DNA of 64,000 nt from assembly GCA_029237695.1 (NCBI GenBank), contig CM055265.1:219283679-219347678 (forward strand), given 5' to 3'. The notes under the pieces are model-generated. The model was not told the DNA's origin. It was given only the letters and a program-made list of their open reading frames with translations, and searched no databases. The position numbers and the translations under genes were made by a program. Shown here one piece after another: positions 1-12,690 of this stretch. The stretch is from Conchocele bisecta (Eukaryota > Mollusca > Bivalvia > Lucinida > Thyasiridae). The stretch's first letter is position 1; every line of letters begins with the position of its first letter.

Positions 1-700
1 AATAAACTAAAACCAATTGTTTTATATTAAGCAAACCATTTATCAGGTGAGTCGCAAAAAAGTGTTCCCATATTTAATTTACTATTACTCCTACACTACT
101 CAACATACATAATTGAAACTTCGCATGATAATTAATTAGGATGTTATAAATGACTTGTATAGATATTATCATGATAAACCAAACACAGTACAAATGAACA
201 ATTATGAAATATGCTGGGTAGAAACTTACACTAACGGTATAGTTCAAATTGCTGTTAATTGCAGTAACTTATATGCATGATGTAACTACACCGGCCCTCT
301 ACACCTCTTCTACCACAGTACGCAGACGTTTCTTTCATGAAGAAATAAAAATAACTCGAACTAGAAATAACTCTTAATGTAAATGTATCCAAGTTATGGA
401 TACAAGTCTGCGGCCGGCTTTCATATTTCAGTTCATGTTTTTTTAGCCTCTTTTTTTCTCTGCATATGTCTTCAGTCCATTTGACAAGGTTTTTATGTTT
501 GTGAATGTCCTTGATGCAACGTCTTGTGTAGTCAGGTTCAGAGACTGGCAGTATATGCCGGGATAATCCATGCTCGTCTTTCACTGCTGAAACATATACG
601 AAATTGTGTGGCAGAGAGACTCGGTGAAAGGGCGACGGTAGTAGGGAAAGAAGGTGGGTTACAGGTATTAATGGCACCCCGGCCCCTCATAATTAGTGCC
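1..700. other. AT-rich non-coding stretch
   Basis: Reading frames here are short and unlike any family I recognise. I see no splice-supported coding segment and no repeat structure that I can delimit. Confidence 0.5.
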
Positions 701-832
701 TGTGGCTGGAGAAATGGGCTTATGGGTTTTGTGTCTAGTGTAGATCCAGATCAGCTTGTGCATCCACAGTCTGATCAGGATCTGCACTGCTCATAAATCA
801 CATAAGCCCCATTTCTCCATTCACAGCTACAA
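701..832. repeat. Foldback MITE, family A
   Basis: The left arm (GGAGAAATGGGCTTATG near 708) and right arm (CATAAGCCCCATTTCTCC at 801-818) are inverted copies; the core carries 'GTAGATCCAGATCAGC'. The same design recurs at 10372-10500 and, decayed, at 9360-9470. Non-autonomous foldback DNA element by structure; no coding capacity. Confidence 0.7.
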
Positions 833-840
833 ATGAGGAT

Positions 841-2035
841 ATATAATTGCAAGTTATTTTTTGTTATCTATGACAATTCTTCATTGCCTCCAAAATAAAA
901 CAGTTTGCTTTAAAAAATAAAATACATGTTGCAAAACAACATTTAATGATTTATGTCAATATTTTAGAAGAATAGTAAAGTAAACTTTAAATTCACTTAA
1001 AATACCCATTTGTGAACTTCGATGTGCATAAATTATGCATATTTAGTTAATACCCAAATGAAATATCACGAAATTCGGGTTCCGGTAACATCGATTGGAA
1101 AAAGTTGCAAAAGGACGAAACTACGTAGGTACGAAATCGCAGAAATTCTCCAAGATATTTACGGATTTGTTTTACGTTTCTTGACAATAGAGTTAGCCAA
1201 ATCTGATTGAAATAAATAATTAATAATGTAATAAACATTATTAGTTCTCGACATCAAAGGATTCCATCAGAATATATCGATTTAGTACGTAAATCTTGAA
1301 ACAAAACTTTCGCACTTTTCGTCGAAGCATAAAGTTGGAATCATCGGCCTTTCGGATGGCAATTTAAGGATAATTTCAACCGTTTAAACATAATATTTGT
1401 GACAGAATACATAAATAAACTACAGTTAAGATACTTACTTTAAATTTACAACATGTCTGGAACAATCAACGCTTTGTAGATCGAACTGTTGATATATTTT
1501 CTCAACCAGGTATAGCGCGAAGGGGTACATTTGAAAATTGAATGCGAAGCCAAATATTAGGTTCCGAAACACAATTTCGGTATCAAATGAAAGATAATTC
1601 TTTGTAATTTTCATAAATATATGCATAATATGGATAATTTAATGATTTGAAGGGCGACGAAACCGTAACTTTGGGGATTATTTACGTCGCGTAGGCAAGT
1701 CCTATGTTAATTATGCAAATGTCTCCGTGTACGTCATTCAATTTACGTCAATCAAAATCCATCTCATGAGATATAAACAGCCCGCAAATCATTTCTAAGC
1801 CGGTAGGTGGTACCAAATCACTCGCAGACTTTGCAAATTTTTATCAGTGGGATCAAGTTGGTTAATCCCCAGTTAATTATCCAATTAAGTTAATACATGA
1901 TCAACATATTTATGGCACATAATAATGAAATGTATATGGTTTTGTAGATAATTTATTTCTCTTTTAAATGATATTGTTATTAATGAGAACTGTTAAGAAA
2001 TACGCAATTAATGGGCGATTTCGCGCACATGCCCT
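841..2035. other. AT-rich intergenic DNA, nothing recognised
   Basis: Only short frames with no family resemblance and no delimitable repeat. Presumed intergenic or intronic host DNA. Confidence 0.5.
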
Positions 2036-2043
2036 ACTGAAAA

Positions 2044-2357
2044 TAATCACTGGAATACCAGTGGAATTCCACTCGTATTCCAGTGGAATTTCACTGGCAT
2101 TCCACTGGTAAATTTCGACGGTATTTCACTGGCATACCAGTGGAATTCCAGTAGAATTCCACTGGTATCCCAGTGAAATACCGTCAAAATTTACCGGTGG
2201 AATCCACTGGAATACCAGTTGAATTCCACTGGTATGCCACTGGAATACCAGTGAAATTCCACTGGAATACCAGTGGAATTCCACTGGTATTCCAGTGGAG
2301 TACCGTCGAAATTTACCTGTGGAATGCCACTGGAATACCAGTGACATTTTCAGTGGG
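2044..2357. repeat. Palindromic satellite (CCAGTGGAATTCCACTGG type)
   Basis: An irregular array of short units such as CCAGTGGAATTCCACTGG and CACTGGTATTCCAGTGG. Because each unit is self-complementary, both strands show similar open frames rich in repeated 'STGIPVEFHWYSSG'-like peptides; these are artefacts of the repeat. The unit GTGGAATTCCAC contains an EcoRI-type core. No protein is claimed. Confidence 0.9.
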
Positions 2358-2359
2358 TA

Positions 2360-3240
2360 CTTATACTAATACATCTTAAAAATGCTACACCAAAAATTGT
2401 CAGCGTAAATATTGGCTGTAACTGTTTTGTTTATTAATGGATCTGCATAACGTTTGCATATAATAAAATAAAGTTAGCGTTTTGACAATATTTAACATAC
2501 ATGTATTTATAGGATCTTCAACCCCAATATAACTGTGTAAGAAATGTTGGATACAAACTGGTGAGCTGTGGAATCTGTGTTTTGTTGTGGCCAGCTGTGC
2601 GATATTTTCAAATATGTGACACAACATGAGAAAAATTGTCCAAATGCGGTTTTGACCAGTGTAGCTCCTGATCATCCAGCATGCATCACTACTGGATGCA
2701 TGGGCCATTAAACGGCCATTCAATTATTTTGTTAAAATGCCATTAAAAACCTGAAATGCCATTAAAATCCTTTTAATCATGTACACTTTAATGGTCACAA
2801 ATATGCAAAAATGTAATGGGCAGCCATGAAAATCCCATTAAATTATAATGATCAGACCCCTTAATTGTGTTGGTTACTGGATCCAGTCGGTTACTGGTTA
2901 GTTGTATCATAATTTGGAACTCAATTTTTTTTTATAGATTTAAATGATACATACACTAGTCTTAATCCTTTCTACCAGTCTAGTTCATTGCTTGTGAAAT
3001 ATTGTACTGTGGTTTGATTGTTGACTTACATGTTGAAGTAATTCACGTTTAAATCCTAAATAATTTAAACCATGTGACATCTTAACTTCTAGTTGTTGTT
3101 GTTGTTGTTGTATGTCTGTAATTCAGTCGCTTATTTTTCGCCTCGATCTCTGCAGCCAAATTCTGTGAGAGCATTGTTCAGACACATAGGTGTGTGCATA
3201 ATCATAATGATTCACCTTTTATGATGATCTAACAACACTT
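2360..3240. other. Non-coding, nothing recognised
   Basis: AT-rich with a short GTT microsatellite near 3092-3111. No gene is supported. Confidence 0.5.
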
Positions 3241-3272
3241 ACGGTATGTTCTTTTCTGCAGTGGTACCAATC

Positions 3273-3470
3273 ATGGCATCAAAGCAAAGCAGATACAAGG
3301 AAACCAGTTGTGAGGGTAAAAGGAAATATGAATGCCTCATTTGCACAAGGAGAGTTTCTTCAAAGCACTACATTTTACATCATTTGAGTACAGTTCATAA
3401 CTTTTGCCCAGTTAAAAGAGTTAACAAACTTTACATAGATGCATGCATGATGCCTCCAGGGGCGGATACA
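3273..3470 (+). CDS. Possible exon with one C2H2 zinc finger
   Basis: A frame opening just after an acceptor-like TTCTTTTCTGCAG (ends 3261) contains YECLIC...HHLSTVH, which fits C-X2-C-X12-H-X4-H exactly. The finger is about residues 29-52 of the frame. Downstream the frame runs into a GGGGCGGATACAGA-like sequence typical of hAT-type repeat ends, so the exon, if real, ends near 3450. A single finger by chance or as a transposon relic is equally possible. Confidence 0.25.
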
Positions 3471-3727
3471 GAAATAATTGCAAGGGGGTGGGGAATTGTA
3501 AAGTCGGGGGGTTTGGGAGTCCTCCCCCAGGAAATGTTTAAATGCCAGGTCGCAGCAGATACAATTTACTGACACCTAGGCCACAACAAAAGTACTCCAA
3601 CTATTCGAGTATTGTATCCGAGCCTGGGCCTCTGCAAAGATTCCTAAACGTACATCAAGAAGATGGAAATTTGAGCTACTTTCTGGAAATGATGTGTCAT
3701 TTCAGAATCCAAACAAGACCTGTGAAC

Positions 3728-4075
3728 TTTTGTTCATGAACTGTTCTTGAACATGGTTATCTGGAGGTGGTGAGTTCATGAACGTTCATGAATGTTGATG
3801 AACAATTCATGAAGTTGTAGGTTCATGAACTTCTGTTCATGAACTGTTCTTGAACATGGTTATCTGGAGGTAGTGAGTTCATGAACGTTCATGAATGTTG
3901 ATGAACAGTTGCTGAAGTTGTAAGTTCATGAACTTTTGTTCATGAACTGTTCTTGAACATTGATTATCTGGAGGTGGTGAGTTCATGAACGTTCAGGAAC
4001 GTTCATGAACATTCATGAATGTTCATGAACAGTTCATGAACGTTCATGAACAGTTCAAGAACTGTTCATGAATCC
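3728..4075. repeat. GTTCATGAAC palindromic tandem repeat
   Basis: Three ~106 bp units begin near 3729, 3835 and 3940, each built from GTTCATGAAC/GTTCTTGAAC palindromes plus the shared segment 'GGTTATCTGGAGGT'. The array closes with a dense run of the core palindrome at 3985-4072. Confidence 0.9.
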
Positions 4076-4189
4076 TTCGCAGGGGCAGGTAGACAACGAA
4101 ATATGACAACGAAATACTGATGAATTGTTGGCTATTAAACACATTAAATCTAAAAAATATTTAAAATTAAGTACTTTTTCATCAATAGC

Positions 4190-4565
4190 AAAAAAGTAAC
4201 CCTCCTCAAAAAAATTAATTTGATGAAATTCAATCAAATATTGATTTTATAGCGAAAAAAACTATTTTCTAAAGGGACTTTAACATGGGATGTTAATTTC
4301 CAAAATGTTTCGTTGTTTGATCCTCAAGGATCAAAAAACGAAAACGTTTGGAAATTGACTCCGAAACCTGGCGAGATAGCTTGAAAATGATGTACGTAAG
4401 AAAACAAAAGTTAGATTTTGAAAATCGGTCCTGAAATAAAAAAAATATATAAAAAAAATCTATTTTTAGTCCCCATGTTAAATTTCCATAGGAAAATCGA
4501 TTTTTTCTCAATAAAATCAATATTTGATGGAATTTCATCAAACCAATTTTTTTGTGACATGTATG
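4190..4565. repeat. Long AT-rich foldback element
   Basis: Left arm 4200-4290 (TTTGATGAAATTCAATCAAATATT...) is an inverted, diverged copy of right arm 4470-4560 (...AATATTTGATGGAATTTCATCAAA), around a ~180 bp spacer. No coding capacity. Confidence 0.65.
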
Positions 4566-4854
4566 AATCATGGCGGGTATTTCATTGAAAGGAATGGATA
4601 ATATGCTGAACCGGGTCTACACAGGTCGCAAAACCCATAACCTCTAGTTCTCCACTCACAGCTACATATACTACATATAACGTGTCACGTGTATACACCT
4701 GTCATCCATCAATTAAACCGTCTTCAGCGGCAAAACTATTATTTCATTACCGGAATGGGGATCACCATTGGTTTCCGGTAATTATGTTGGCACGGGCGCG
4801 GGTCTAGGCCGGTTTTGAGTGCTACAAAGAAAAGTTTCGTTTCAGTAGAAGGTA

Positions 4855-6064
4855 AATGAGACACGCCATGTGATTTTGTACATTCGGACATCTGCGTAAG
4901 TTCATGAAATACGTTTACATAATTTACAATATTGTCACCTACACCCCTGCCATTGTTGGCGGCACGGTAGCGTTATTACTGTTTATTTGTAACAACGAGC
5001 GTCTGAACTCATACTTATTTATTAATGCAAGAGCCTCGTGTCAGGATGGCTCAAGTGAACTTAACTAATACTACTATGTGACAGAGTATTAAGTTATTCA
5101 GCGTGACGGGAACTAACTGGTTACCTGAGTCGACAATAGGTCACTAGCGTTTATTGACAATATGAGTGGGTCAGTTGACTGACAAGTTAGTTACTGATTT
5201 GCGCAGCTCGCCTCCTTTATATACACGAGATGTGAGCAGCAGCCGTGCGAGCCCCGATCAAATTTCCCACTGCAAATAATTCCAACCAATCACAGCACAG
5301 CAAATCAGAGGCGCAAGGGAAAATGTCGGCCATATTGGATACATAAAATAACAAGTAGAAATCCAGCACACAAACGTGTCGTCTAGAATAATGACAATTT
5401 TGGTCTGTGCGGGCGCTACAAGAGCAGATAGCGACAGTGCAGATCTTTGCAATGACATATTATTCGGTAGTTGAAAAGATTTACTGGAGGCTGCTCGCAC
5501 GGCTAAAGGTAGGCAAGTTTACATGAAGTTGGGGAATTTACACTACCGCGCTCGATAAACTTGGTTATACTGCTATGAATACCACTATTCCTTGTGCGAG
5601 CGGGTTCTTTCTAGGGACTATAATGAATAGTGAATAAGATTATGCCGATTCTGGTCAGACAAGAGTGTAGGCTAAGTTTAAATGTGATAGCAAATAGCAG
5701 TCACCTGCAGTGTGAATCGAGGGATCACGACATTTATACCAGTACCCGACAATGACCAATAGTCGGCAACTATCAATGAACAGTCACTGGCTAAAGGTTC
5801 TGGAAAGTCTCCAGGGTGGCATAATATGCCCAGTAATCCATCCAAATGTATTTCAGGATTACAGGTGTATCATGACAGGCACTCTGGGTACTCAGTCCGA
5901 CCAGGATGACAGAATCTTACAATATTTTTCGTAAATGGCGTCAAAAGTTGAAAAAATCTTCAGAGTACATGCGGAAGTATGTTATATTTTGTCAACGTTT
6001 GACTTTATCTATATATCGTAAATAATTAAGCAGATGTCGTATAAAATCGCATGGCGTGTCTCAA
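4855..6064. repeat. Foldback MITE, family D, split by an insertion
   Basis: Outer ends GAGACACGCCATG (4859) and CATGGCGTGTCTC (near 6050) are inverted repeats. The inner parts 'TTACAATATT' and 'CGTAAATGGCGTCAAAAGTTG' match unbroken copies at 10504-10770 and 14319-14580. The two halves here are separated by ~985 bp (next entry). Confidence 0.75.
4933..5921. mobile_element. ~985 bp insertion in MITE D (solo LTR or DNA element)
   Basis: The insertion site is defined by comparison with intact family D copies. The 10 bp TTACAATATT is present on both sides (4924-4933 and 5917-5926). One reading is a solo LTR: it then starts TGTCACC, ends CTTACA, is flanked by ATAT, and has a TATA-like TTTATATACAC near 5217. 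The other reading is a DNA element with a 9-10 bp target duplication. No coding potential or clear terminal inverted repeat is visible. Confidence 0.55.
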
Positions 6065-6691
6065 ATGCCTACTTCAGACCTTTCTCTGTGGAGCCGGATA
6101 TACGAATACCTGAAACTACAGCAGGACAAGACGTTTCAACTTGGATAATTGCGAATTGTGCTGGTGATAATTTGGAATAAAATATTCACTAATAAGATAT
6201 AGAAACTATTTAAATATTTTCGATTACAAAATGAGTACCGTTTTACACTTGTACATGTATTCTAATAGTTATACTGTAGAAAGTAGACGAATGTATCTGC
6301 ACATGAATACACTCGCGTATATCAAAAAGATTCTCATTAACTCGCCTTATTGTCATATGGTATTCATTTTACAACATCTACCCGAAGATCCATACAAATA
6401 TCTCAATTAATTAATTTGAATTGATGTAAATTCTTATTATATGCATATTTATTGTAGACATATGATAGTAAATTTTGCTTTAAAACATAGATATATTTGA
6501 GTATGTGTTCCAGTACAGGAGATTCCACGATGCGTATTGGAGTTTGCTTCGTCATAGTATCAATGGTGACCGTGAAAGCGCGTACCGCAGACATTCCACG
6601 GCTGATACTGATCACGATGGACGGATTTCGCTTCGATTACTTAGACTCCATTCTCGCCACGGAGACAGCCAACTTCCAGTACTTCATCAAT

Positions 6692-7085
6692 GTAATTTAT
6701 TTCATTGTCCTGTCTGTTCATGATTGAAAATGACAAACATTGGTCACCGAGTGCTTAATTACAGCATAATCTCTCTAAACCGGACAACCTAGGAACCACA
6801 TTATGCTCAATGTAGATGGGTTTCGATGTAATTTATGTCATTGTCCTGTCTGTTCTTCACTGAAAATGACAAACATTGGTCACCGAGTGCTGAATTAGAG
6901 TGGTACCCCTCTAAACCGGACACCCTTTGGACCACATTATGCTTACTTTAGATGGGTTTCATTGTAATTTATTGCATTGGTCTGCCTGTTCATGACAAAC
7001 AATTGGTCACCGAGTGCTCACCTCTCTAAACCGGACATCCTGGAAGGTTCCAGAGTGTCCAGCTTAGCGGGGTTCCACTGCAATT
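6692..7085. repeat. Tandem ~135 bp intronic repeats with pogo/Tc1-like motif
   Basis: Three units begin with TGTAATTTAT at about 6691, 6829 and 6960 and each contains 'TGGTCACCGAGTGCT' followed by 'CTCTAAACCGGACA'. The first unit starts at the splice donor of the ENPP exon. The CTCTAAACCGGACA motif is also the arm of the short inverted elements at 49475 and 53487. Confidence 0.7.
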
Positions 7086-8847
7086 AAGCACTCGGGCTGG
7101 ATCAATAACGTGTTCCCGGCTGTCACATACCCGAACCACTACACCCTCATCACCGGTCTCTATCCTGAGAGCCACGGCGTCGTCGGTAATGTCTTCTATG
7201 ACAACACCTAAAAGGCCTAGTTTGACTTCCACAGCATGGTTGACAATGTTGATGCCAGATGGTACGATAACGGCGCCGAGCCAATATACGTGACCAATAT
7301 GATGGCGGGCGTGGGACGGCGGGCGGGCTCTGCTTTATGGACAACGGGCCTGGCCAGGGTGGTAAAGGGTATAGCACCAGATATGGTCATCCAAAATGCA
7401 GATTGTATTAGCAATATGTCAATACCGTTAAACGAGCGTGTGGACTATCTAATGAGGTGGATGACGGACAAATTAACCCCGGTCAATCTGCGTCTGTTGT
7501 ACCTCAGCGAGCCGGATGATAGGTCACGAATACGGACCGCAATCTCCACAGGCGAGAGACTCAATCACAGGGATATTGAATAATGCACTGGGACGTCTTC
7601 TACAGAAACTCAGAGACTCAGAGACGGAGATCTACTTGACACGACCAATATCATCCTGACCTCCGACCATGGGATGTCAGCAGTACAACACGCTGTGAAT
7701 ATCAACACATATCTCGATCCAAACTGGTATACAACGGAAGCAAACTGGTGGGGACTGTTGAACATTAACATCTTTCCAAAGGAAGGTAAATACTTAGTTG
7801 CGGGCAGTAACTCTGCAAAGCTCCCGTACCGGTACGCGAGTTTACCAGAGTTACTGTTCGCAATTACAAATGTATTAGAAAATACGTATACCCCATCTCA
7901 TTATATTATTCTCTGGAAGGTATAATCCGTATAAGTTAGCTGGTATGGTAATACGAAATACATTTGCTCCCTCAACTGACGCATTTCAATAACATTCAAT
8001 ATCGGCAGAACCTGTGAATTGTAAATTAAATGTAGACCGCACATGTTACATAATTATACCACCACTCCTGATTTAGTATTTGCGTTGTATACACAGTAGA
8101 CCATATTTGAGCAGTGTCGTGGGAAAAGGTACCTTATGGCAAAATTGTGACTTTTTGAGTTTTTAACATTGTCCGATGCAGAGGTGATTGCTTTTTTGTC
8201 AATTTGCTGATTTATTCAGCACATACAACGAATTCAATTTGAACGTCACGTTGTTCATTAATGATTTTGTTTATCAATGTGGAATGTGTACCGTTAGCCG
8301 TACAGTTAACCGAAAATCCTGCAACATATGACATACCTACTTCGTATCATAATAACATACGGTTGAGAATGCGACTCGTAATGCAAATGACATTTCTTAT
8401 CACATTTAAGGACAGCACGACCGCATTATCGAACGTCTAGCGAATGTCCAGAATGTCCAGGTGTACGAGAAGGGCGGAGCAGTGATGAGAAGCATGCACT
8501 ACAGTGACAACCCGCGCATATCGCCCATGGTGCTGGAGACCGACGAAGGTTTCATCTTCACAAACAATATGACCGGCAACCGAACAATAAGTAAGCGAAA
8601 CCCGGTGGTTTTTTTTGTTTCTACAGGAAGCGATACTATTCATTTAGAAATGAATTTCTTACGAAATAAGCAACCACTGTCCTACATGTATAACTATTCA
8701 GAAAACAATATAGTGTGGTGCCGCTTGTAACTATACACAACATAAGGCAGATTTCAACTAAAACAAGTTTCGGCCACCGTCTTGGTTCTAATCTAACTGG
8801 ACGGCACTTCTTGTGTCTTGATTACGCCTCACGTCCTATCTAAATCA

Positions 8848-9224
8848 AGGTGTATGATCACGTGGTACTAACAACAACAACAACAAGTACCGATTCAAAG
8901 TACGTATTATTGTATAGTGCCCTTATTACGTAACGGATTTTGATGAAATATGGCGCATCAAACGCGTCTTGTTAAGCTGCATTTGGTGGTCTCTGTACTG
9001 CATTTGGTAGACACGGAAATCGATTCTTCGCAAAAACGACATAAGTCTGTGCCGAACTCCCTGGACGACCAAACGCAGCTCATGAAGGCGCGTTTGCTGT
9101 GCCATTTTTCATCCACATCCGTTTCATATTAAGGAAGATTTCAAATAATACTTACTTTGAAGTGGGCAATATTTCAACACTTTCAGCCACGTTTGTTGTT
9201 GTTATAACCACGTGATCATGCACC
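8848..9224. repeat. Foldback element, family E (copy 1)
   Basis: Ends AAGGTGTATGATCACGTGGT and the inverted ACCACGTGATCATGCACC enclose an extended imperfect palindrome with CAAC microsatellite arms and an ATCGATTCTTCGCAAAAACGAC core. A second copy lies at 12691-13101. It sits in an intron of the ENPP pseudogene. Confidence 0.75.
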
Positions 9225-9633
9225 CTGTAAATGCATGACACGTTCATTACGGCTGGAGTTTGTAATTGTTGTAGGTAGTGTATGTCATGTGGCGGCGTGT
9301 GTTAACGCACTAACCCTTTGATCTTAGCATTAGTGTTGACAGGAGCGATGTAGAATTGTGGATGTGACTGGATTTAAGGGAATTGTGGGTGTTGCAACCA
9401 GTGTCAATCCAGGTCAGCCTGCACATCCACACAGTCTCACCAAGATCTGCACCACTGTTAGCAATTCCATCAACGAGACAATCGTCATGCTTCTAACAAG
9501 CAATGTGCATGAATGTCGTTACCAGGCTACACGAGTGTGTTATTTGGTCAGGAGTTACATTTCTCCAGTCACAGTCACCATTATGGAAACGTCACAGGTA
9601 GACGATTTGGACATGTGACACAACAAAAGCCAA

Positions 9634-9742
9634 TTAAAAAATCCATTGCCCCACCCACTTGGTCTCGTAGATTAATATGTTATATTTGTATAAATATAAC
9701 ATAGTACTATACGAGACGAAGTGGGTGGGGTAATGAACTTTT
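9634..9742. repeat. Short palindromic element
   Basis: Arms TTGCCCCACCCACTTGGTCTCGT and ACGAGACGAAGTGGGTGGGG are inverted around an AT-rich loop (TATAAATATAACATA). It lies in the ENPP pseudogene, upstream of the last recognisable exon. Confidence 0.7.
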
Positions 9743-10371
9743 TACTGGGCTTTTTTTGCGTCACAGGTCCGAGTATTCCACCTGTGGTATACTATTATCC
9801 CACCTTTACGCCGCCGTGGGTGTATACAGAGATTATGTTATTTCAGTGGGTATGCATGGCTAAATTCCGCTCAGGGTGAAAAATTCCAGGCCTTTCTTCA
9901 TGGCGCTAGGTCCCGCGTTCAAGCAGGGGTTTACTGCACGGTCGTTCGACATGGTCGACATTTACCCGCTGATGTGTCACCTACTCGGGGTCACTGCGGC
10001 CCCTAACAACAGTTCCCTTGACAACGTGTGGCAGTTGTTACGGAGCGGGGCCATTGGAGTGGTCCCTGGGACACGTACGTACCCACAGATGGAAGACTCA
10101 GACATATGACATAAACATGACCATTAAGAAATCCCATTGCTCCGCCCACCTGACATACTGTAATCTACGTTATAGAGTTACTTTATTAGTTATATGCAGC
10201 CTATGTTACAATGAATGTAAATACATCAAATTTCCAGACGATCCTAACTTTGCACTTACGAACATTTTAGTCGTACGAAGTTTAGTGAAACGGCCTTCAG
10301 CTGTACAGTACTCTGTGCTAGACACTTGTACGGAATAATAACGCTTGTGATTGAAATCGCGCTTTGCATGT

Positions 10372-10500
10372 AGCAGTGACTTGAGAAATAGGGCTTATGG
10401 ATTTTGCGACCAGCGTAGATCCAGATTAGCATGTGCACCCAACCAACATCTACACTGGTCACGAATCATATCTGTCCCATTTCTCCAGTGACAGCCACAT
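10372..10500. repeat. Foldback MITE, family A (second copy)
   Basis: Arms GAGAAATAGGGCTTATGG and CTGTCCCATTTCTCC with the core GTAGATCCAGATTAGC match the element at 701-832. Confidence 0.65.
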
Positions 10501-10503
10501 ACA

Positions 10504-10770
10504 TGTATGAGACACGCCATGGGATTTTGCACTTCGTAATTTCATGAAATACGTTTATAAAATCTACAATATTTTCCGTAAATGGCGGAAAAAGTTGACG
10601 AAATTTACATTGTACATGTAGAATTATATTTCGATTGTACTCTGAGGATTGCGTCAACTTTTGACAAACTTTATGAAAAATATAGTAAATTTTCTAAACG
10701 TATGTAATGAAATTACGTAGATGTCCGAACATACAAAATCCCATATGGTGCCTCATATATGTCAGTCTTT
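10504..10770. repeat. Foldback MITE, family D (intact copy)
   Basis: TGAGACACGCCATGGGATTTTG at the left is inverted at the right (CAAAATCCCATATGGTGCCTCA). The centre has 'CGTAAATGGCGGAAAAAGTTG' and its complement. It gives the uninterrupted reference for the split copy at 4855-6064. Confidence 0.75.
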
Positions 10771-11300
10771 TCTTGTTTATGTTTCAGTCCTGATATTGAC
10801 TACCGTTGTCGGTGGGTTTTCAATTGGGACGTAGCCATGACATCAGGAGACCATGGCGAAACGCGATTCTGGGGGCCGTTTCACTAAACCTCGTACGACT
10901 AAAATGTTCGTAAGTGCAAAATTATGATAGTCTGTAAAACTCGCAATAACGTTGTTTTCTTTAACGATCTTTATTGATTGTTTGTCTCCCCCATGATAGT
11001 GGAAAGTGAGATATAACGGTCACAATTCCGGCGTGGCCGTCGTCATCGTCGTCGTCGTCGTCGTGGTGGTGGTGGTGGTCGTCGTCGTCGTCAACAATTT
11101 GGGACGTAAATTTTGGACGTAAGTCTAAATATCGCATATATCTTGATCCGTTAGTCGGATCATTACCAAAACTTCATCAATAACTTTCTCAGATTTATAG
11201 CTATCCACTTAGTGTCATTCTGGTGACATTGACCTTCAACTCGGTGACCGTAACCTTTGTGTCAATAATTTATACATACATCTAAATGTCGTGTATCTCC

Positions 11301-11522
11301 AGGAGGCCGTTTCACTAAACTTCATACGACTAAAATATTCAAAATTATGATAGTCTGTAAATTTCACATTAACAATGTTTTCTTGCAAACAATTATCGGA
11401 TTAACATTTATTGAAGCAGCCTATGTTAAATAAATGTAAATCCATCAATTGAAATTTCCAGACGATCCTGAATTTGCACCTATGAATATTTTATTAATAC
11501 GAAGTTTAGTGAAACGGGCCCC
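11301..11522. repeat. Foldback MITE, family F
   Basis: Starts GGCCGTTTCACTAAACTTC and ends GAAGTTTAGTGAAACGGGCC. Isolated half-copies occur at about 10160-10296 (right half) and 10876-10970 (left half), together suggesting an older element split apart. Confidence 0.7.
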
Positions 11523-12187
11523 TGATCCGTTATTAGGATGTTCGCAAAATTTCACGAGTAGTTTCGTACATTGATACCTAACCACCCTGCGTCATTCTGA
11601 TGACCATGACCTACGTTTTGTCTTACCACGATAGTGGAAAGTGAGACATGCGGTCACAATTCCGTCTTCGTCGTCGTCGTCGTCACCAATTTGGGACATA
11701 ACATTTTGACGTAAGTCCAATATCGCATATCTCTCGATCCATTAGTCTTCCTCACATTGATAAACATATCCATCCAGTATCACTCGGATGGCATTGACTT
11801 TCACCTTAGTGATATTATCCCGTGTGTTAATAATTTTGACTTAAGTCCAAATTTCGCATACCTTTTTATACATTAGTCAGATGTTTACCAAACTTCACTT
11901 GTAGCTTCCTTACATTGATACCTAACCACCATGTGTAATTTGTGTGACCTCTTTTTCTCGAAATATAAATCACCCAATCAAACCTTGGATTTACGTCCAA
12001 AGTTTGTATATCTCCTGATACACTAGTCGGTCGCTCGCTGAACTTCATGAGTAAGTTTTCGTACATTGATACCTAACCACCCTGCGTCATTCTGATGACC
12101 ATGACCTATCAAAGCACCCCGGGTACTTTGAGTGACCTTGACCTTCTTTTCTCAAAACATACATCACGTCCGTCAAAATTTAGACAT

Positions 12188-12299
12188 CTGGGCCCGGTTG
12201 CTCAAAACTTCTGTTAGCTTAACAGACTGTTAAATCCTTAACATTGTTAAGGTTTAACAGTCTTTTAAGCTAACAAATGTTTTGAGCAACCGGGCCCAG
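12188..12299. repeat. Near-perfect palindrome, family C
   Basis: GGGCCCGGTTGCTCAAAAC at the left mirrors GTTTTGAGCAACCGGGCCC at the right, with 'CTGTTAGCTTAACAGACTG' style inner arms. Related arms occur at 16612-16843. Confidence 0.85.
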
Positions 12300-12690
12300 G
12301 TGTTCGCCAAACTTCATCCTTTGCTTCCTTACATTAATACATAACCACCCTGGGCCATTCAAGTGACATTGACCTACATTTTCGAAATGTAGGTCATGTC
12401 CGTCAAAATGTGAATGTTCGCATATGAAATTAGATTGTCGCCAAACTTTATCAGTAGTTTCCTTACATTGATAAATAATCACCCTGGGTCATTCGCGTGA
12501 CCATGACCGTCTATTCACGAAAGTTAGGTCATGTCGGTCACAACTTGGGCGTACGTCCTAAATTCGTATTTCTCCTGATATGTGAGCCAAACATCTTTAC
12601 ATTGATACCGAACCGCCATCGGTCATTCTGCTTTAACGATAATGGAAAGTTAGACTTGGCGGTCACCATTCCGGCATCGTCATCGTAATC

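Larger units (their letters stand above)
6530..10109 (+). pseudogene. Ectonucleotide pyrophosphatase/phosphodiesterase (ENPP) family, decayed
   Basis: ENPPs are secreted or membrane-anchored metallo-phosphodiesterases. Exon 6530-6691 has a hydrophobic signal-like start and the first metal motif LILITMDGFR, then a GT donor at 6692. The segment from ~7090 carries the nucleophile motif [10 protein letters not shown] and TGLYPESHG, but TAA (7209) and TAG (7218) follow in frame. The PD..GH metal loop near 7510-7530 survives only across a 1 bp frameshift, and a second shift precedes TSDHGM near 7660-7680, whose segment ends near 7786. Exon 8411-8590 is open (VYEKGG...YSDNPRISPM, donor GTAAGC). A last segment from 9847 to the stop at 10109 has ALGPAFKQGF and DMVDIYPLMCHLLGV, with a frameshift near the HGY motif. 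All catalytic motifs are recognisable, so decay looks recent; sequencing error is the alternative. Confidence 0.8.

Noticed and set aside
2126..2379. Overlapping frames on both strands with repeated STGIPVEFHW-like peptides
   Set aside because: The DNA is a self-complementary satellite, which forces similar frames on both strands; no gene signal.
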